Below are positions 8,133 to 17,246 of a stretch of 26,109 nucleotides of DNA, piece after piece (the stretch's first letter is position 1; every line of letters begins with the position of its first letter). A program made the translations under genes and the position numbers. The notes below the pieces were generated by a model. That model was not told the DNA's origin, searched no databases, and was given only the letters and a program-made list of their open reading frames with translations. This DNA is from an uncultured Bacteroidales bacterium (lineage in GTDB: Bacteria; Bacteroidota; Bacteroidia; Bacteroidales; UBA932): NCBI GenBank assembly GCA_934725285.1, contig CAKVBK010000015.1, positions 1 through 26,109 on the forward strand, given 5' to 3'.

Positions 8133-9683
8133 ATGAGACATATTCAGAGAATATCCCTGACGGCCTTGTCACTGGCCTCCTCAGTGGTTGTCGCAGCTCA
8201 ACAAAAGCCTAATTTCGTTATAATCATGACCGATCAGCAAAGAGCCGACCTGACAGGCAGGGAAGGGTTCCCCGTGAACCTCACACCTTTTGCTGACAAG
8301 ATGGGAAGTGAAGGAACATGGTTCGACCATGCCTACACATCCTGTCCAGCCAGCGCTCCGGCCAGAATCTCCATGCTGACAGGAAGGTTCCCAAGATACA
8401 CAAGGGCGGACTCAAACCACAACATCGAAGACGCCGTATTCGATAAGGATCTGTTCACCGTGGCGAAAGAGGCAGGCTACCAAACGATCCTCGTGGGCAA
8501 AAACCACACTTACATGAACAGGGAAAGTGCGGACTACTGGGTTCCGTTCAACCATCTTGGAGAGGAGGGTGACAAATCAGCCCTGACCGAGGAAGACAGA
8601 AAGTTTGACAGTTTTCTGGAAGGAACCTCGTTTTATGCATCCCTTACCCCGTCTCCCTATGGTCTGACACACCAGATTCCTTACAGGATGGTCACAAAGG
8701 CTTTGGAATGGGTGAAAGAGCATGGCGACAAACCTTTCGTGATGATTCTGTCATTCCCGGAACCCCACAATCCGTACCAGGTCTGTGAGCCCTATTTCTC
8801 AATGTTCGACGGACTGATCCCACCGGCAAGAACCGACTCCACCGCACTTGACGCGAAAGGTGAGAAGTTCCGTCAGCTCTACACTATGATGGGCATGGGA
8901 CATAAGGACTTCAATAAAAATCTGGAGAGGCTCAGAGCCAACTATATGGGCATGATCAGACTTATCGATGACCAGATGAGACGGTTTATCGAGGGGATGA
9001 AAGACATCAATGAATATGACAACACTACCTTCGTCATCACCTCCGACCACGGAGACTACGCCGGAGAATACGGCATGATGAAAAAAGGAGCTGGTGTCGT
9101 GGATCCGATCACCAGAGTTCCGATGGTCTGGTTCGGGAACGGTGTCAAGAAAGCAGGATTACGTGACGATCATGTCTCTATTGTGGACATCATGCCTACG
9201 GCATGTGAGGTAATGGAAGCGGGGATCCCGTCTGGAGTCCAAGGTCGAAGCCTTACCGAGATGCTTTCCGGTAGGGATTATCCGAAAGAGGAATTCGCCA
9301 GTGTGATTTCCGAAGCCGGTTTCGGAGGCCAGTTCATCACAAAGGAGGACAATGCCGACTATGTGAAAGAGGGTGCCGTAGGAAAGAAAGGGCTCTTCTT
9401 CGATGAATTGAACACATGGAGTCAGAGCGGAACAATCAGCATGGTAAGGAAAGGAGACTGGAAACTTGTCATGGACATGCACGGCAACGGGGAGCTTTAT
9501 GACATGAAGAAAGACCCGTCAGAGATGAACAACCTCTTTAAATCCAAAAAACATTCAAGGAAAAAGGTCGAAATGATGCAGGAACTGCTGAAATGGGAGA
9601 TTGGCCTTAATGATCCGATTCCTGTTCCACATCATAGATACCGTTTCAAAAGATACAAACACAATTATCTGTTCTTCGAATAG
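8133..9683 (+). CDS. Secreted S1-family sulfatase, serine-type (sulfatase 4)
   Basis: Predicted glycan sulfatase of 516 residues. The signal peptide is MRHIQRISLTALSLASS to about VVVAAQ. Motifs: MTDQQRAD (D34/Q35 in the first metal site, as in the choline-/iduronate-sulfatase-like branch of S1), formylglycine motif S74-A-P76-A-R78 followed by MLTG, GKNH (122-125), FPEPHNP near 208-214, and TSDHGD with D305/H306 and Lys residues at 317-318. I chose the start at 8133: an in-frame ATG at 8109 lies inside the previous gene and would put eight polar residues in front of the signal peptide. Only 2 bases separate it from the upstream stop, so it is cotranscribed with sulfatase 3. Transcription should end at the hairpin just after the stop. 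The residue to be modified is again Ser. Confidence 0.93.
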   Translation: MRHIQRISLTALSLASSVVVAAQQKPNFVIIMTDQQRADLTGREGFPVNLTPFADKMGSEGTWFDHAYTSCPASAPARISMLTGRFPRYTRADSNHNIEDAVFDKDLFTVAKEAGYQTILVGKNHTYMNRESADYWVPFNHLGEEGDKSALTEEDRKFDSFLEGTSFYASLTPSPYGLTHQIPYRMVTKALEWVKEHGDKPFVMILSFPEPHNPYQVCEPYFSMFDGLIPPARTDSTALDAKGEKFRQLYTMMGMGHKDFNKNLERLRANYMGMIRLIDDQMRRFIEGMKDINEYDNTTFVITSDHGDYAGEYGMMKKGAGVVDPITRVPMVWFGNGVKKAGLRDDHVSIVDIMPTACEVMEAGIPSGVQGRSLTEMLSGRDYPKEEFASVISEAGFGGQFITKEDNADYVKEGAVGKKGLFFDELNTWSQSGTISMVRKGDWKLVMDMHGNGELYDMKKDPSEMNNLFKSKKHSRKKVEMMQELLKWEIGLNDPIPVPHHRYRFKRYKHNYLFFE

Positions 9684-9684
9684 A

Positions 9685-9725
9685 CAAAAAAAGCGTCGGC
9701 CCGCTTTGGTCCGACGCTTTTTCTT
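9685..9725. terminator. Bidirectional intrinsic terminator
   Basis: Stem GCGTCGG (9693-9699) pairs perfectly with CCGACGC (9711-9717) around an 11-base loop. An A-tract (9686-9692) lies on the left and a T-tract (9718-9722) on the right, so it can serve both strands. It lies exactly between convergent genes: 10 bases after the sulfatase 4 stop and about 20 bases beyond the end of the DUF1735-like gene. Confidence 0.92.
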
Positions 9726-9740
9726 CTCTCACATAAAAAG

Positions 9741-10655
9741 TTAAAATCCTTCCCACTCGTTTATCTTGACACCGTTCCCCTGATCATCCCGTATCCTGTT
9801 CCTGAACACGAGAATGTCCTCAGCGGTGTATTCCTTACCTCCTACCACATATTTGTACCTAAGAATGAACGTCTTTGTGGAAGCGTTATAGGTTGATTCG
9901 CCGTTCGCTGTCACTTCCACTCCAGATTCCGGATCAGGCGTGATGGCAACCTTCCCGCCTCCCGATGTCGGGACGCCCAACAACATCGAGAAGTCTACCG
10001 TCTTGGCCGGATCAGCCGCCGTGCCATAAGGATCTGCGATCATTCTCAATGTGTTAGGCCCGGCCGTAATCAACTGACGGACGCTTGTGGTCTCGGTGGA
10101 AACAGACTCATAGTTCCTTGACTCACCTCCAACCTCAACGGTTTTCCCTGAATACTGATAATAACCAAATTGCTTGGCCAGATATTTCAAATGAAGCACC
10201 ATATAGTCTTTGCCGACAGGGATTGTGTCCACATCAGCCGCCGTAAGTCTGAACGGAATCACATACTTGCCTGTCATCGCCATCGGATCCGAGACAAATT
10301 TCGTGGAATCAATCGTAACCGGCATGTATCCTTTGAGTTCGCCTTTACGCACGATGATGGTGGAAGGATCCGAACATGAGTAATAGTCGGAAGGCATAAG
10401 AGTACATCCTTCGGGCACAAGAGACGGATCAATCTCATAGGTCGCCTTCCTATTCCTATCGTTTTTCTCAAGGCCTGCGAAAACCACCCCTAACTTAAAC
10501 CTAAGCCCCTCACCTACAACTAACTCTCTATTATATTCCTGATACGTGAAAAGCATAGCCTTCGTAGGATACTCCACGATGTCATCATCAAAACCACAAC
10601 CCGTGAAAGTCAAGACAGAGAATGCTAATAAATATACTAACGCTTTGTTTTTCAT
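9741..10655 (-). CDS. DUF1735-like surface lipoprotein, probable glycan-binding protein
   Basis: A 304-residue lipoprotein. The signal sequence ends in a lipobox (LTFTGC, Cys20), followed by acidic GFDDD, which favours export to the outer-membrane surface in Bacteroidota. The N-terminal half (KAMLFTYQEYNRELVVGEG, then PEGCTLMPSDYY and KGYMPVTID) resembles DUF1735. The C-terminal half (YYQYSGKTVEVGG, TFILRYKYVVGG, EDILVFRNR) looks like the beta-rich DUF4361-type partner. Such proteins sit after susD in many PULs and are thought to bind glycan at the surface; this family assignment is from memory of motifs, not a search. I chose ATG 10655: the frame extends to 10814 but that would overlap susD2 and lose the signal peptide. 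It is the last gene of the operon, 13 bases after susD2. Confidence 0.8.
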   Translation of the reverse strand: MKNKALVYLLAFSVLTFTGCGFDDDIVEYPTKAMLFTYQEYNRELVVGEGLRFKLGVVFAGLEKNDRNRKATYEIDPSLVPEGCTLMPSDYYSCSDPSTIIVRKGELKGYMPVTIDSTKFVSDPMAMTGKYVIPFRLTAADVDTIPVGKDYMVLHLKYLAKQFGYYQYSGKTVEVGGESRNYESVSTETTSVRQLITAGPNTLRMIADPYGTAADPAKTVDFSMLLGVPTSGGGKVAITPDPESGVEVTANGESTYNASTKTFILRYKYVVGGKEYTAEDILVFRNRIRDDQGNGVKINEWEGF

Positions 10656-10668
10656 ATTATTGCAATTA

Positions 10669-12414
10669 TTAATTCCAACCTTTGTTTTGGACAAGTCCGG
10701 CGTTGTAAACCTCCGAGTAAGGAATCGGAGGATAAGCGGCCCTGAAGTTCCTTCTCTCAAGTTCCATGATATTGTAGCCATCCTCCGTGGACTCCACACC
10801 ATACACCGGAACATTCAGTCGGGAAGCCCAGTCACCGTCACCGGCATACCACCTCCTCAGATCATAATAGTACTGACCTTCGAAGCAAAGTTCCACCCTT
10901 CTCTGGAGTCTCACATATTCACGGAACTTGTCCTCGTCAGTGCCAATGACAGTGTTAAGGTAAGTGTTACCGGTCTTGTTATACCTAAGTAAAATCCTAT
11001 TAAGAGCGTCCTTTGCCGTAAAGCCTATATTCTCCGGATCCGACGAGACACCCCACGCCTCGTTGGCAGCCTCCGCATACATGAGATACAGTTCCGGAAG
11101 TCCTATTATGACACATGCCCTCGGAGTCCCCTTAACCGCATTGGAAGGTCCGCAAATCACTTGCGCACAGTTGAGAGCCTTTTTCAGATAATATCCAGAT
11201 CTTGAGGTGCAGGTCAAAGGGTTATACCGCTCGGAACCCGAGATGTCAATGGTATAAGCGCCTATCTTTCCGCCATCCCTTCCGACAAACAGATCCAGTC
11301 TGGAGTCTCTGCCGACAAAAGGTTTGGCCGGATTATACGATGGACTCTCGGCAATCGGATAACCTTGGACATCAGTGAAAGAATCCACGAGATTCTGCGT
11401 GATGTTCAAGTTAGCGTTTCCGTACAACGCCGACGGATAATTGTTACCTTCAAGAGTCTTGTCTCCCGTCACCCACTTGCCTTTCAAGATGACATTATCC
11501 TGAGTGATCGATGTGTTGTTGATCTTATTGAAATAATATTCCTCATAAGAGAAGAATTTGGTGTTGATCCCTCCGACGGCCTTGATCGCCTCGGCGGCCG
11601 CTTTTGCAGCCTCAGCCCATCTTGAATCGTCATTCTCCTTATTATACGCCGGAGACGCATAGAGCAGAAGGGTCTTGGCCTTGATGGCCTTTGCGGCGGC
11701 ACCGCTAATGTGTGGGCTCAACGACTGGTTATACACCACATCTGTCGTTCCTTTGTAAAGATCGGGAAGTTTTCCTGCCAAGACAGCGGAATCACAATCA
11801 TCCACAATCGCCTTGACGCATTCGGAAAGAGTCGCCCGGGGAATATTCAAACTTTGACTTTGGTCCAGAACCTTATTCTCCACAAGAGGCACTCCAAGCA
11901 TCCGGCCATCGACACCCTCGCCGGCGAAATTCCGTAAAAGGTCAAGATAGTACCAAGCCCTCAAAGCGTAAGCCTCTCCTTTGAGTCTCCAGAACATCTT
12001 CATGTTGTTCTCGTAATCCGTATCATTGTTGAGGGCAAAGAATCTGACAGGTGTCCTGTACTCATGGTCATCATTGAGAACCATCCTGTTAAGGAATATG
12101 TTCAGAAGTCTGATGTTGGCATAGTCGGCCGACCAACAGTTGAGAGGATTGGAAGCCGGCGAGAGCCTTCCTGTCCCTGAAGTATAATACTCCCCGCTGA
12201 AGTCCCTCACAACGGCATTATCCGTCATCGCGTCCATCGCCAGATTAAACATGGACGGCAGATTGTTGTACGCTGCATTAAGCGGTCCACAGAAGTAAGC
12301 GGGATCATCCAGTACCTCAGGCCCTCTGGTGTTGTCAGTCTCCGGTTCAAGGAAATCACAGGAGGCCATCGCCACAATGGCGGCCGCATAAAAGAATATA
12401 TTCAATATTTTCAT
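10669..12414 (-). CDS. SusD-like glycan-binding lipoprotein (SusD2)
   Basis: Partner of the SusC2 transporter: a surface lipoprotein that lids the outer-membrane barrel and captures glycan. It has 581 residues with a signal peptide and lipobox MASC (Cys19) followed by DFLEPE. SusD/RagB features include the N-terminal TPR-like region (MFWRLKGEAYALRAWYYLDL near 140), the AAAKAIKAKTLLLYASPAYN segment near 230, and the C-terminal FREYVRLQRRVELCFEGQ and YYDLRRW, ending YSEVYNAGLVQNKGWN. Its start is 16 bases after the susC2 stop and the DUF1735-like gene follows after 13 bases. It is clearly different in sequence from SusD1, so it may bind a different part or form of the glycan. Confidence 0.95.
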   Translation of the reverse strand: MKILNIFFYAAAIVAMASCDFLEPETDNTRGPEVLDDPAYFCGPLNAAYNNLPSMFNLAMDAMTDNAVVRDFSGEYYTSGTGRLSPASNPLNCWSADYANIRLLNIFLNRMVLNDDHEYRTPVRFFALNNDTDYENNMKMFWRLKGEAYALRAWYYLDLLRNFAGEGVDGRMLGVPLVENKVLDQSQSLNIPRATLSECVKAIVDDCDSAVLAGKLPDLYKGTTDVVYNQSLSPHISGAAAKAIKAKTLLLYASPAYNKENDDSRWAEAAKAAAEAIKAVGGINTKFFSYEEYYFNKINNTSITQDNVILKGKWVTGDKTLEGNNYPSALYGNANLNITQNLVDSFTDVQGYPIAESPSYNPAKPFVGRDSRLDLFVGRDGGKIGAYTIDISGSERYNPLTCTSRSGYYLKKALNCAQVICGPSNAVKGTPRACVIIGLPELYLMYAEAANEAWGVSSDPENIGFTAKDALNRILLRYNKTGNTYLNTVIGTDEDKFREYVRLQRRVELCFEGQYYYDLRRWYAGDGDWASRLNVPVYGVESTEDGYNIMELERRNFRAAYPPIPYSEVYNAGLVQNKGWN

Positions 12415-12430
12415 TTTTTTGATTTTAGAA

Positions 12431-15400
12431 TTAGAATGAGAATGACACTCCGCCCGTGAACGCTCTCATGAGAGGATAATCCGCGACTCCACCCAAGACA
12501 TATTCCGGGTCAAGGTCATCAATCTCTGACACTGTAAACAGGTTTGTTCCTCTCACAAAGAGTTTTACATTGTTGATTCTGACTTTGGATGTCACGGATT
12601 CCGGAAGAGTGTATCCCAATTCGACGTTCCGGATCTTGAAAAATCCGCCTTTCGCCACCCACCAGTCCGAATCTTGAAAATTATTTGTCGCCTCGTCCGC
12701 ATGAAGCATCGGATGCTTGTTCCCGTTCGGGAGACCGGTGTTGATGACATCCGAATACTTTCTGGATCCGTAGATCTGATAGTATTTGTTCGTAAGCATC
12801 GTGTTGAAACCGGCAAGTCCATAGCCAAGAACATCAATATTGAAACCTTTATACTTAACGCCAACATTGATCCCATACTGGATGGAAGGAGTAGTGTTCG
12901 CGATCAGGGTCCTGTCGGCATCGTCAATGTAGCCGTCTCCGTTCCGGTCCTCGTATTTGAGATCTCCGGGATAGACCTTGCCCTCGAAAGGCTGTACAGG
13001 AGAAGCGTCTATGTCCTCCTGATCGGCAAAAGTCCCGATCACATGATAGCCCAGAACATCTCCGACACTCAGGGTTTTGCGCAATCCGGCGAGAGCGTCA
13101 GGATAATCCACGTCAAATTCCTTGGTCGCCTTGGACTTGCTCCATGTAATGTTTCCTCCAAGATTGACTTCCACTTCACCGAATCTTTTTGTAAACGCAA
13201 GTTCAGCCTCCGCTCCGTACGAACGTAAAGACTTAAGATTGTCATACCTCAGTGAAGCTGTCGATCCGACAACTCCTGGCGTCACATCGGCACGATTGGC
13301 TATGATACCGGTAAAATCGTTCAGAAAGCCACCTACGGAACCATGAATCACATTGCCCAAGAATGAGAAGTCAACGCCATAGTTAAGTTCCCTGGATTTC
13401 TGGAAAGTGATGTCTGGATTTCCTATCTGCATGGCTTCCACAATGTTGTTGAAAGATGTGAATTGATCAAACGATGACCCTATTCCATAAAGTGTCTTGT
13501 AGTAATAGTTGGCCACAAGACCGTCAGAGTTGTAATTTGTCGATCCCAAAACACCATAGGAGGCATGAAGTTTAAGGAAATTGGTCCAAGCGACATCCTC
13601 CATGAAGCTTTCATTGGAGACAATCCATCCGAGACCGACGGTCGGGAACAAGCCAAATCTATGTTCCTTCGCGAAACTCGGAAGTCCGACATAGTTCGCG
13701 GTCGCGTCAAGGACGTACCTGTCATCAAACATATAGTTGATCCATGCGGCCGCATTGACCCTTCTGATCGAATGGATGAACGCGCTGAAATTCTGACGCT
13801 GCATAAAGTACATCAAAACAGCCTTGAGTCTGTGTACTTCGTTAAATGTACGGTCATAGTTGGCTGTGGTTCTGAAATGCCAGCTTCTCCTTCCTCGCAC
13901 ATCACCCCTCACAAGACTTGTCACCACATTGTCATATCCCCAGTTTTCCGCGCTTGTGGCAGAGCCGTTCTCATCAAAATCCGTCGGTTGCCATACCGAG
14001 AAACCGCCATCTTTCCTGCTTGAGTACATATTATACACATCAAATGTCACGGATGGGCTGAGACTCAGTCCTCTGATCCATTGATCAAGGTCGAATTTGA
14101 TGCTGAAATCAGATTGAAGATAGGAGAATTCCCTCTCCACGAATCCATTTCGAGTAAGCAGTCCAAGAGGATTGTCGCGTCTGGTAGGAATTCCGCCAAG
14201 AACATAATCATCATCTTTCCCCACCATGTCTCCAGGTATCAGAACAGGGAATTCATTAGGTCTAATGTCGGTGAGAAGACCGATAAACTGGTCTGCCGTT
14301 GAATTGTACCACCTTCTGGTCTGAAGGGCGGCGTTGATTCCGACTTTCAAGGTGATGAAATCAAATATTGTGTTGTCAACATTTCCCCTGACGGTGAATG
14401 TCCTGTCACTTTGTGGGTTAGAAGTGAACTTCTCAAGGCCTCTCTCATTCTGGAAGCCAAGGTTCATGAAATATTGTGTGTTCCTGCTTCCTCCGGTCAT
14501 CTGAGCGTTGGCTCTGGTGATATTCATGTGATTTCTAAGGAAATACTTCTGAAAATCTACATCAGGATACTGATAGGGGCTGGTGCCGTCATATTTTGAA
14601 GGATCATAGAACGGAGTGAGACCACTGTTGGCCATCGCCCGATTATAGGCTGCGGCATAGTCTCTGGAATTGAGGTAACCAGGAGTGACCGTGGGAATCT
14701 CCACACCGGACTGCACATTCACCCTTACACCATTCTCGTACGCCTTTCCTCTCTTTGTCGTGACAAGGATGATGGCGTTCGTCTGGGCCCCACCATAAAG
14801 CGCCTTCAAAGAGGCATCCTTAAGAATCTCGACACTCTCTATGGTTTCCGGTTCGATGTAGTCCAGTGACCTCACGACTCCGTCCACCATAATCACTGGA
14901 GTTCCACCATTGGCCGCCCTGACAAATCCGCTCCATCCGTTGGTTGCCGGAACAGAGTTAGTCTTCCTGTAGAAAAGGCCGTTCAGTCTGCCTGAAAGCG
15001 CATCCATGATTGTAAGGGAAGGATATCCCTCCAAATCACATCCTTTAACCACAGAGTAGTTGCCGACAGCTCGGAACTCACTGATGGTCCCACCGTCCAC
15101 GGTATGAAGGATATGTCCATCATCCTCATAGACAGGACAATCCGCCAGGACTACCTTCAAGGCCTGTCCGTCAATCGCCGAAAGTTCTATCACCTGGGTC
15201 TCGTAACCAGCCGCACTTGCCTTGAGGATGTCTGTCCTGCTGAATTTTCGCATTAGCTTTCCTTCGCCATCAGTGACATAGGTCTGTCTGTTCTGTGACG
15301 AGGACACAGTGGCATACCCAACAGGAGTACCGTTGTCCGACACCACCGTTATGGTGAACTCTGCCTCCGTCTTCGATTTCTTCTCTTTCCTGCCAGCACC

Positions 15401-15478
15401 ATAGGAAGTGGCACATGCAAAAAGCAACGCCGACAACGTCAGCAATGAATATATCAGTTTATTTCTCATAATGATCAT
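12431..15478 (-). CDS. SusC-like TonB-dependent transporter, divergent (SusC2)
   Basis: Outer-membrane glycan importer of 1015 residues. A signal peptide (about 1-28) is followed by a beta-sandwich domain (about 40-112) like the usual carboxypeptidase-regulatory domain. The plug starts near 140 (DALSGRLNGLF, GTPVIMVDGVVRSLDYIEPETIESVEILKDAS, ILVTTKRG), and the barrel ends in the aromatic FSF. Two departures from the family norm are seen. There is no recognisable TonB box of the LDEVVVVGYG type before the plug, where residues 115-140 read VYEDDGHILHTVDGG and onward. The normally conserved SRGANGVI stretch reads GGAQTNAII (229-237). ATG 15478 or Met4 (15469) may be the start; both keep the signal peptide. 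It lies 15 bases after susD1. Confidence 0.93.
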   Translation of the reverse strand: MIIMRNKLIYSLLTLSALLFACATSYGAGRKEKKSKTEAEFTITVVSDNGTPVGYATVSSSQNRQTYVTDGEGKLMRKFSRTDILKASAAGYETQVIELSAIDGQALKVVLADCPVYEDDGHILHTVDGGTISEFRAVGNYSVVKGCDLEGYPSLTIMDALSGRLNGLFYRKTNSVPATNGWSGFVRAANGGTPVIMVDGVVRSLDYIEPETIESVEILKDASLKALYGGAQTNAIILVTTKRGKAYENGVRVNVQSGVEIPTVTPGYLNSRDYAAAYNRAMANSGLTPFYDPSKYDGTSPYQYPDVDFQKYFLRNHMNITRANAQMTGGSRNTQYFMNLGFQNERGLEKFTSNPQSDRTFTVRGNVDNTIFDFITLKVGINAALQTRRWYNSTADQFIGLLTDIRPNEFPVLIPGDMVGKDDDYVLGGIPTRRDNPLGLLTRNGFVEREFSYLQSDFSIKFDLDQWIRGLSLSPSVTFDVYNMYSSRKDGGFSVWQPTDFDENGSATSAENWGYDNVVTSLVRGDVRGRRSWHFRTTANYDRTFNEVHRLKAVLMYFMQRQNFSAFIHSIRRVNAAAWINYMFDDRYVLDATANYVGLPSFAKEHRFGLFPTVGLGWIVSNESFMEDVAWTNFLKLHASYGVLGSTNYNSDGLVANYYYKTLYGIGSSFDQFTSFNNIVEAMQIGNPDITFQKSRELNYGVDFSFLGNVIHGSVGGFLNDFTGIIANRADVTPGVVGSTASLRYDNLKSLRSYGAEAELAFTKRFGEVEVNLGGNITWSKSKATKEFDVDYPDALAGLRKTLSVGDVLGYHVIGTFADQEDIDASPVQPFEGKVYPGDLKYEDRNGDGYIDDADRTLIANTTPSIQYGINVGVKYKGFNIDVLGYGLAGFNTMLTNKYYQIYGSRKYSDVINTGLPNGNKHPMLHADEATNNFQDSDWWVAKGGFFKIRNVELGYTLPESVTSKVRINNVKLFVRGTNLFTVSEIDDLDPEYVLGGVADYPLMRAFTGGVSFSF

Positions 15479-15493
15479 TATTCTAATCGGATA

Positions 15494-17236
15494 TTACCAC
15501 CCCGGATTCTGCTTGAAATGTGTTCCCATGTATGTGTCTTTCTGATCTATCGGGAACAGATTGTTCCTGTCCTCATAGACATGTGTCCTATAAGGAGTCG
15601 CGATCCTCTCATATTTGAAACCAGTAGGATATTCAGCGGATTTGTTCTTGAGTTTGGTGATGGAAACCCTATAGATGGCCTGGTCTATCTTCGTGCCGAT
15701 GAGGAGTCTCCTGATGTCATAGAACCTATGGTCCTCAAAGCAAAGCTCAACCCTCCTCTCATTCTGGACTCTCTCCTTGAAATGTGTCAAATCCTGATAT
15801 TCCTCCGGAAGATCAGCGATGCCTGCCCTGTTCCTGATAAGATCGAGAGCCTGTAGAGGGGAATATCGGCATCCATTGGAAGCTATCCTGATGTCCCAGC
15901 CGGCCTCGACCGCCGCTTCGGCGAAATTCAGATAAAGCTCCGACATCCTTATGTACGGCCAAACATATTTGAGCTGCTGGTTCCACACATTGCCCATGAA
16001 TTTTCGCCAATATGTTCCCGTGCCGGTGAATCCATCATTGATGGCGCCTGTCGCCCCATACTTTACATCCGCGCTTCCCACAACATCGCTGCCCTCCGTC
16101 TGGTTCCAGATTTTCATGGTCTTTCCGGAATATGGAGTGGCCCCGTTATAAAGGACATCATGCTCGAACCTCAAGCCTCTCCCAACATAAGGATCTTGTT
16201 CATTATACCCTGACTTGGCATCACTTATAGGATAACCGTTCTCCATGTCAAAGCAATCCACAAAAGCCTGGTTGAGAGCTGAGGAATATTTCCCTCCAAG
16301 TGTTCCGGGAGGCCTGATTGTCTGAAGATAGGCAGCCGAACCCCAGGCGATCTGATACCTTCTTCCGAAAAGGACCTCCTTGGTGTAAACATCCGTGTTC
16401 TCACCTTTGAATATGTAATAGTAATTCTCTCCGGAAGCAAGCTTGTAACCATTATCCTCCGCCATCTTGATGGCCTCGTCACAGGCCTTGGCGGCTTCTT
16501 CCCAAAGATTGTCCCTGACGACACCGCCCTCGGTCGTAGCCTGAGGACTCGCCGCATAAAGAAGAGTTCTGGCATAGAAGGCCATCGCCGCCACCGAAGT
16601 CGGATGCTGCCAGTAGCTTCCGTCAACGGTCGGTGTAAGATACTCGGCGGCCGTCTTGAAATCCTTGGCGGCATTGAGATATGTTGTCCTCATGTCTTCC
16701 CTGTCAAAATCAAGATTCCCGGAAAGATCCAACGGCTCGGTGAAATACGGCATTCCTCCCCACCTTCGGCACAATTCGAAATATGCAAAGCCCCTGTGAA
16801 AATAGCACTGGCCAAGAATCCGTCTTCTGCCCTCGTCATCCCCAGGGTACATGTCGATATGGGATATTCCCATGTTACTGATCCTGACATGTTTCCATAT
16901 TCTTGCCCAGACATCCTTATTGCACATTGTGGAACGCCCTGAGTTGATCATGGACAGGTAATCACCCGCCGCAGCCCAAAGATAAGGGACGGTGAATGAG
17001 ATTGTTGACATGGAATTGTCGGCGATGTCATCCCATGAGCAGTAAGGAGCCTCCGCCGCCTGCAGGTACCGGATCATAGGGTTCTGCACCATCCATTCGA
17101 CATACGCTTCATAGTTGGTCTTATTGCCGAAAACCTGTTCTTCGGTAAGAGCGGTGGTCTCCTCCCTCTTGTCAAGGTAATCGCATGACACCGCACACAG
17201 AGCCGCGGCTACTACATATTTAATTATGTTTTTCAT
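15494..17236 (-). CDS. SusD-like glycan-binding lipoprotein (SusD1)
   Basis: Surface glycan-binding partner of SusC1. It has 580 residues with a lipoprotein signal MKNIIKYVVAAALCAVSC (lipid-modified Cys18) followed by DYLDKREE. SusD/RagB family features are GQCYFHRGFAYFELCRRWGGMPYF near 140-165 in the TPR-like helices, AAMAFYARTLLYAASPQ near 215-235, YVWPYIRMSELYLNFAEAA near 430, and the C-terminal VQNERRVELCFEDHRFYDIRR, ending THFKQNPGW. The start lies 10 bases after the susC1 stop, the usual tight susC-susD spacing. Confidence 0.96.
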   Translation of the reverse strand: MKNIIKYVVAAALCAVSCDYLDKREETTALTEEQVFGNKTNYEAYVEWMVQNPMIRYLQAAEAPYCSWDDIADNSMSTISFTVPYLWAAAGDYLSMINSGRSTMCNKDVWARIWKHVRISNMGISHIDMYPGDDEGRRRILGQCYFHRGFAYFELCRRWGGMPYFTEPLDLSGNLDFDREDMRTTYLNAAKDFKTAAEYLTPTVDGSYWQHPTSVAAMAFYARTLLYAASPQATTEGGVVRDNLWEEAAKACDEAIKMAEDNGYKLASGENYYYIFKGENTDVYTKEVLFGRRYQIAWGSAAYLQTIRPPGTLGGKYSSALNQAFVDCFDMENGYPISDAKSGYNEQDPYVGRGLRFEHDVLYNGATPYSGKTMKIWNQTEGSDVVGSADVKYGATGAINDGFTGTGTYWRKFMGNVWNQQLKYVWPYIRMSELYLNFAEAAVEAGWDIRIASNGCRYSPLQALDLIRNRAGIADLPEEYQDLTHFKERVQNERRVELCFEDHRFYDIRRLLIGTKIDQAIYRVSITKLKNKSAEYPTGFKYERIATPYRTHVYEDRNNLFPIDQKDTYMGTHFKQNPGW

Positions 17237-17246
17237 TGCTGATATA

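Noticed and set aside
10656..10814. Extended start of the DUF1735-like gene inside susD2
   Set aside because: The extra 53 residues are an out-of-frame reading of susD2 and would destroy the lipoprotein signal starting at 10655.
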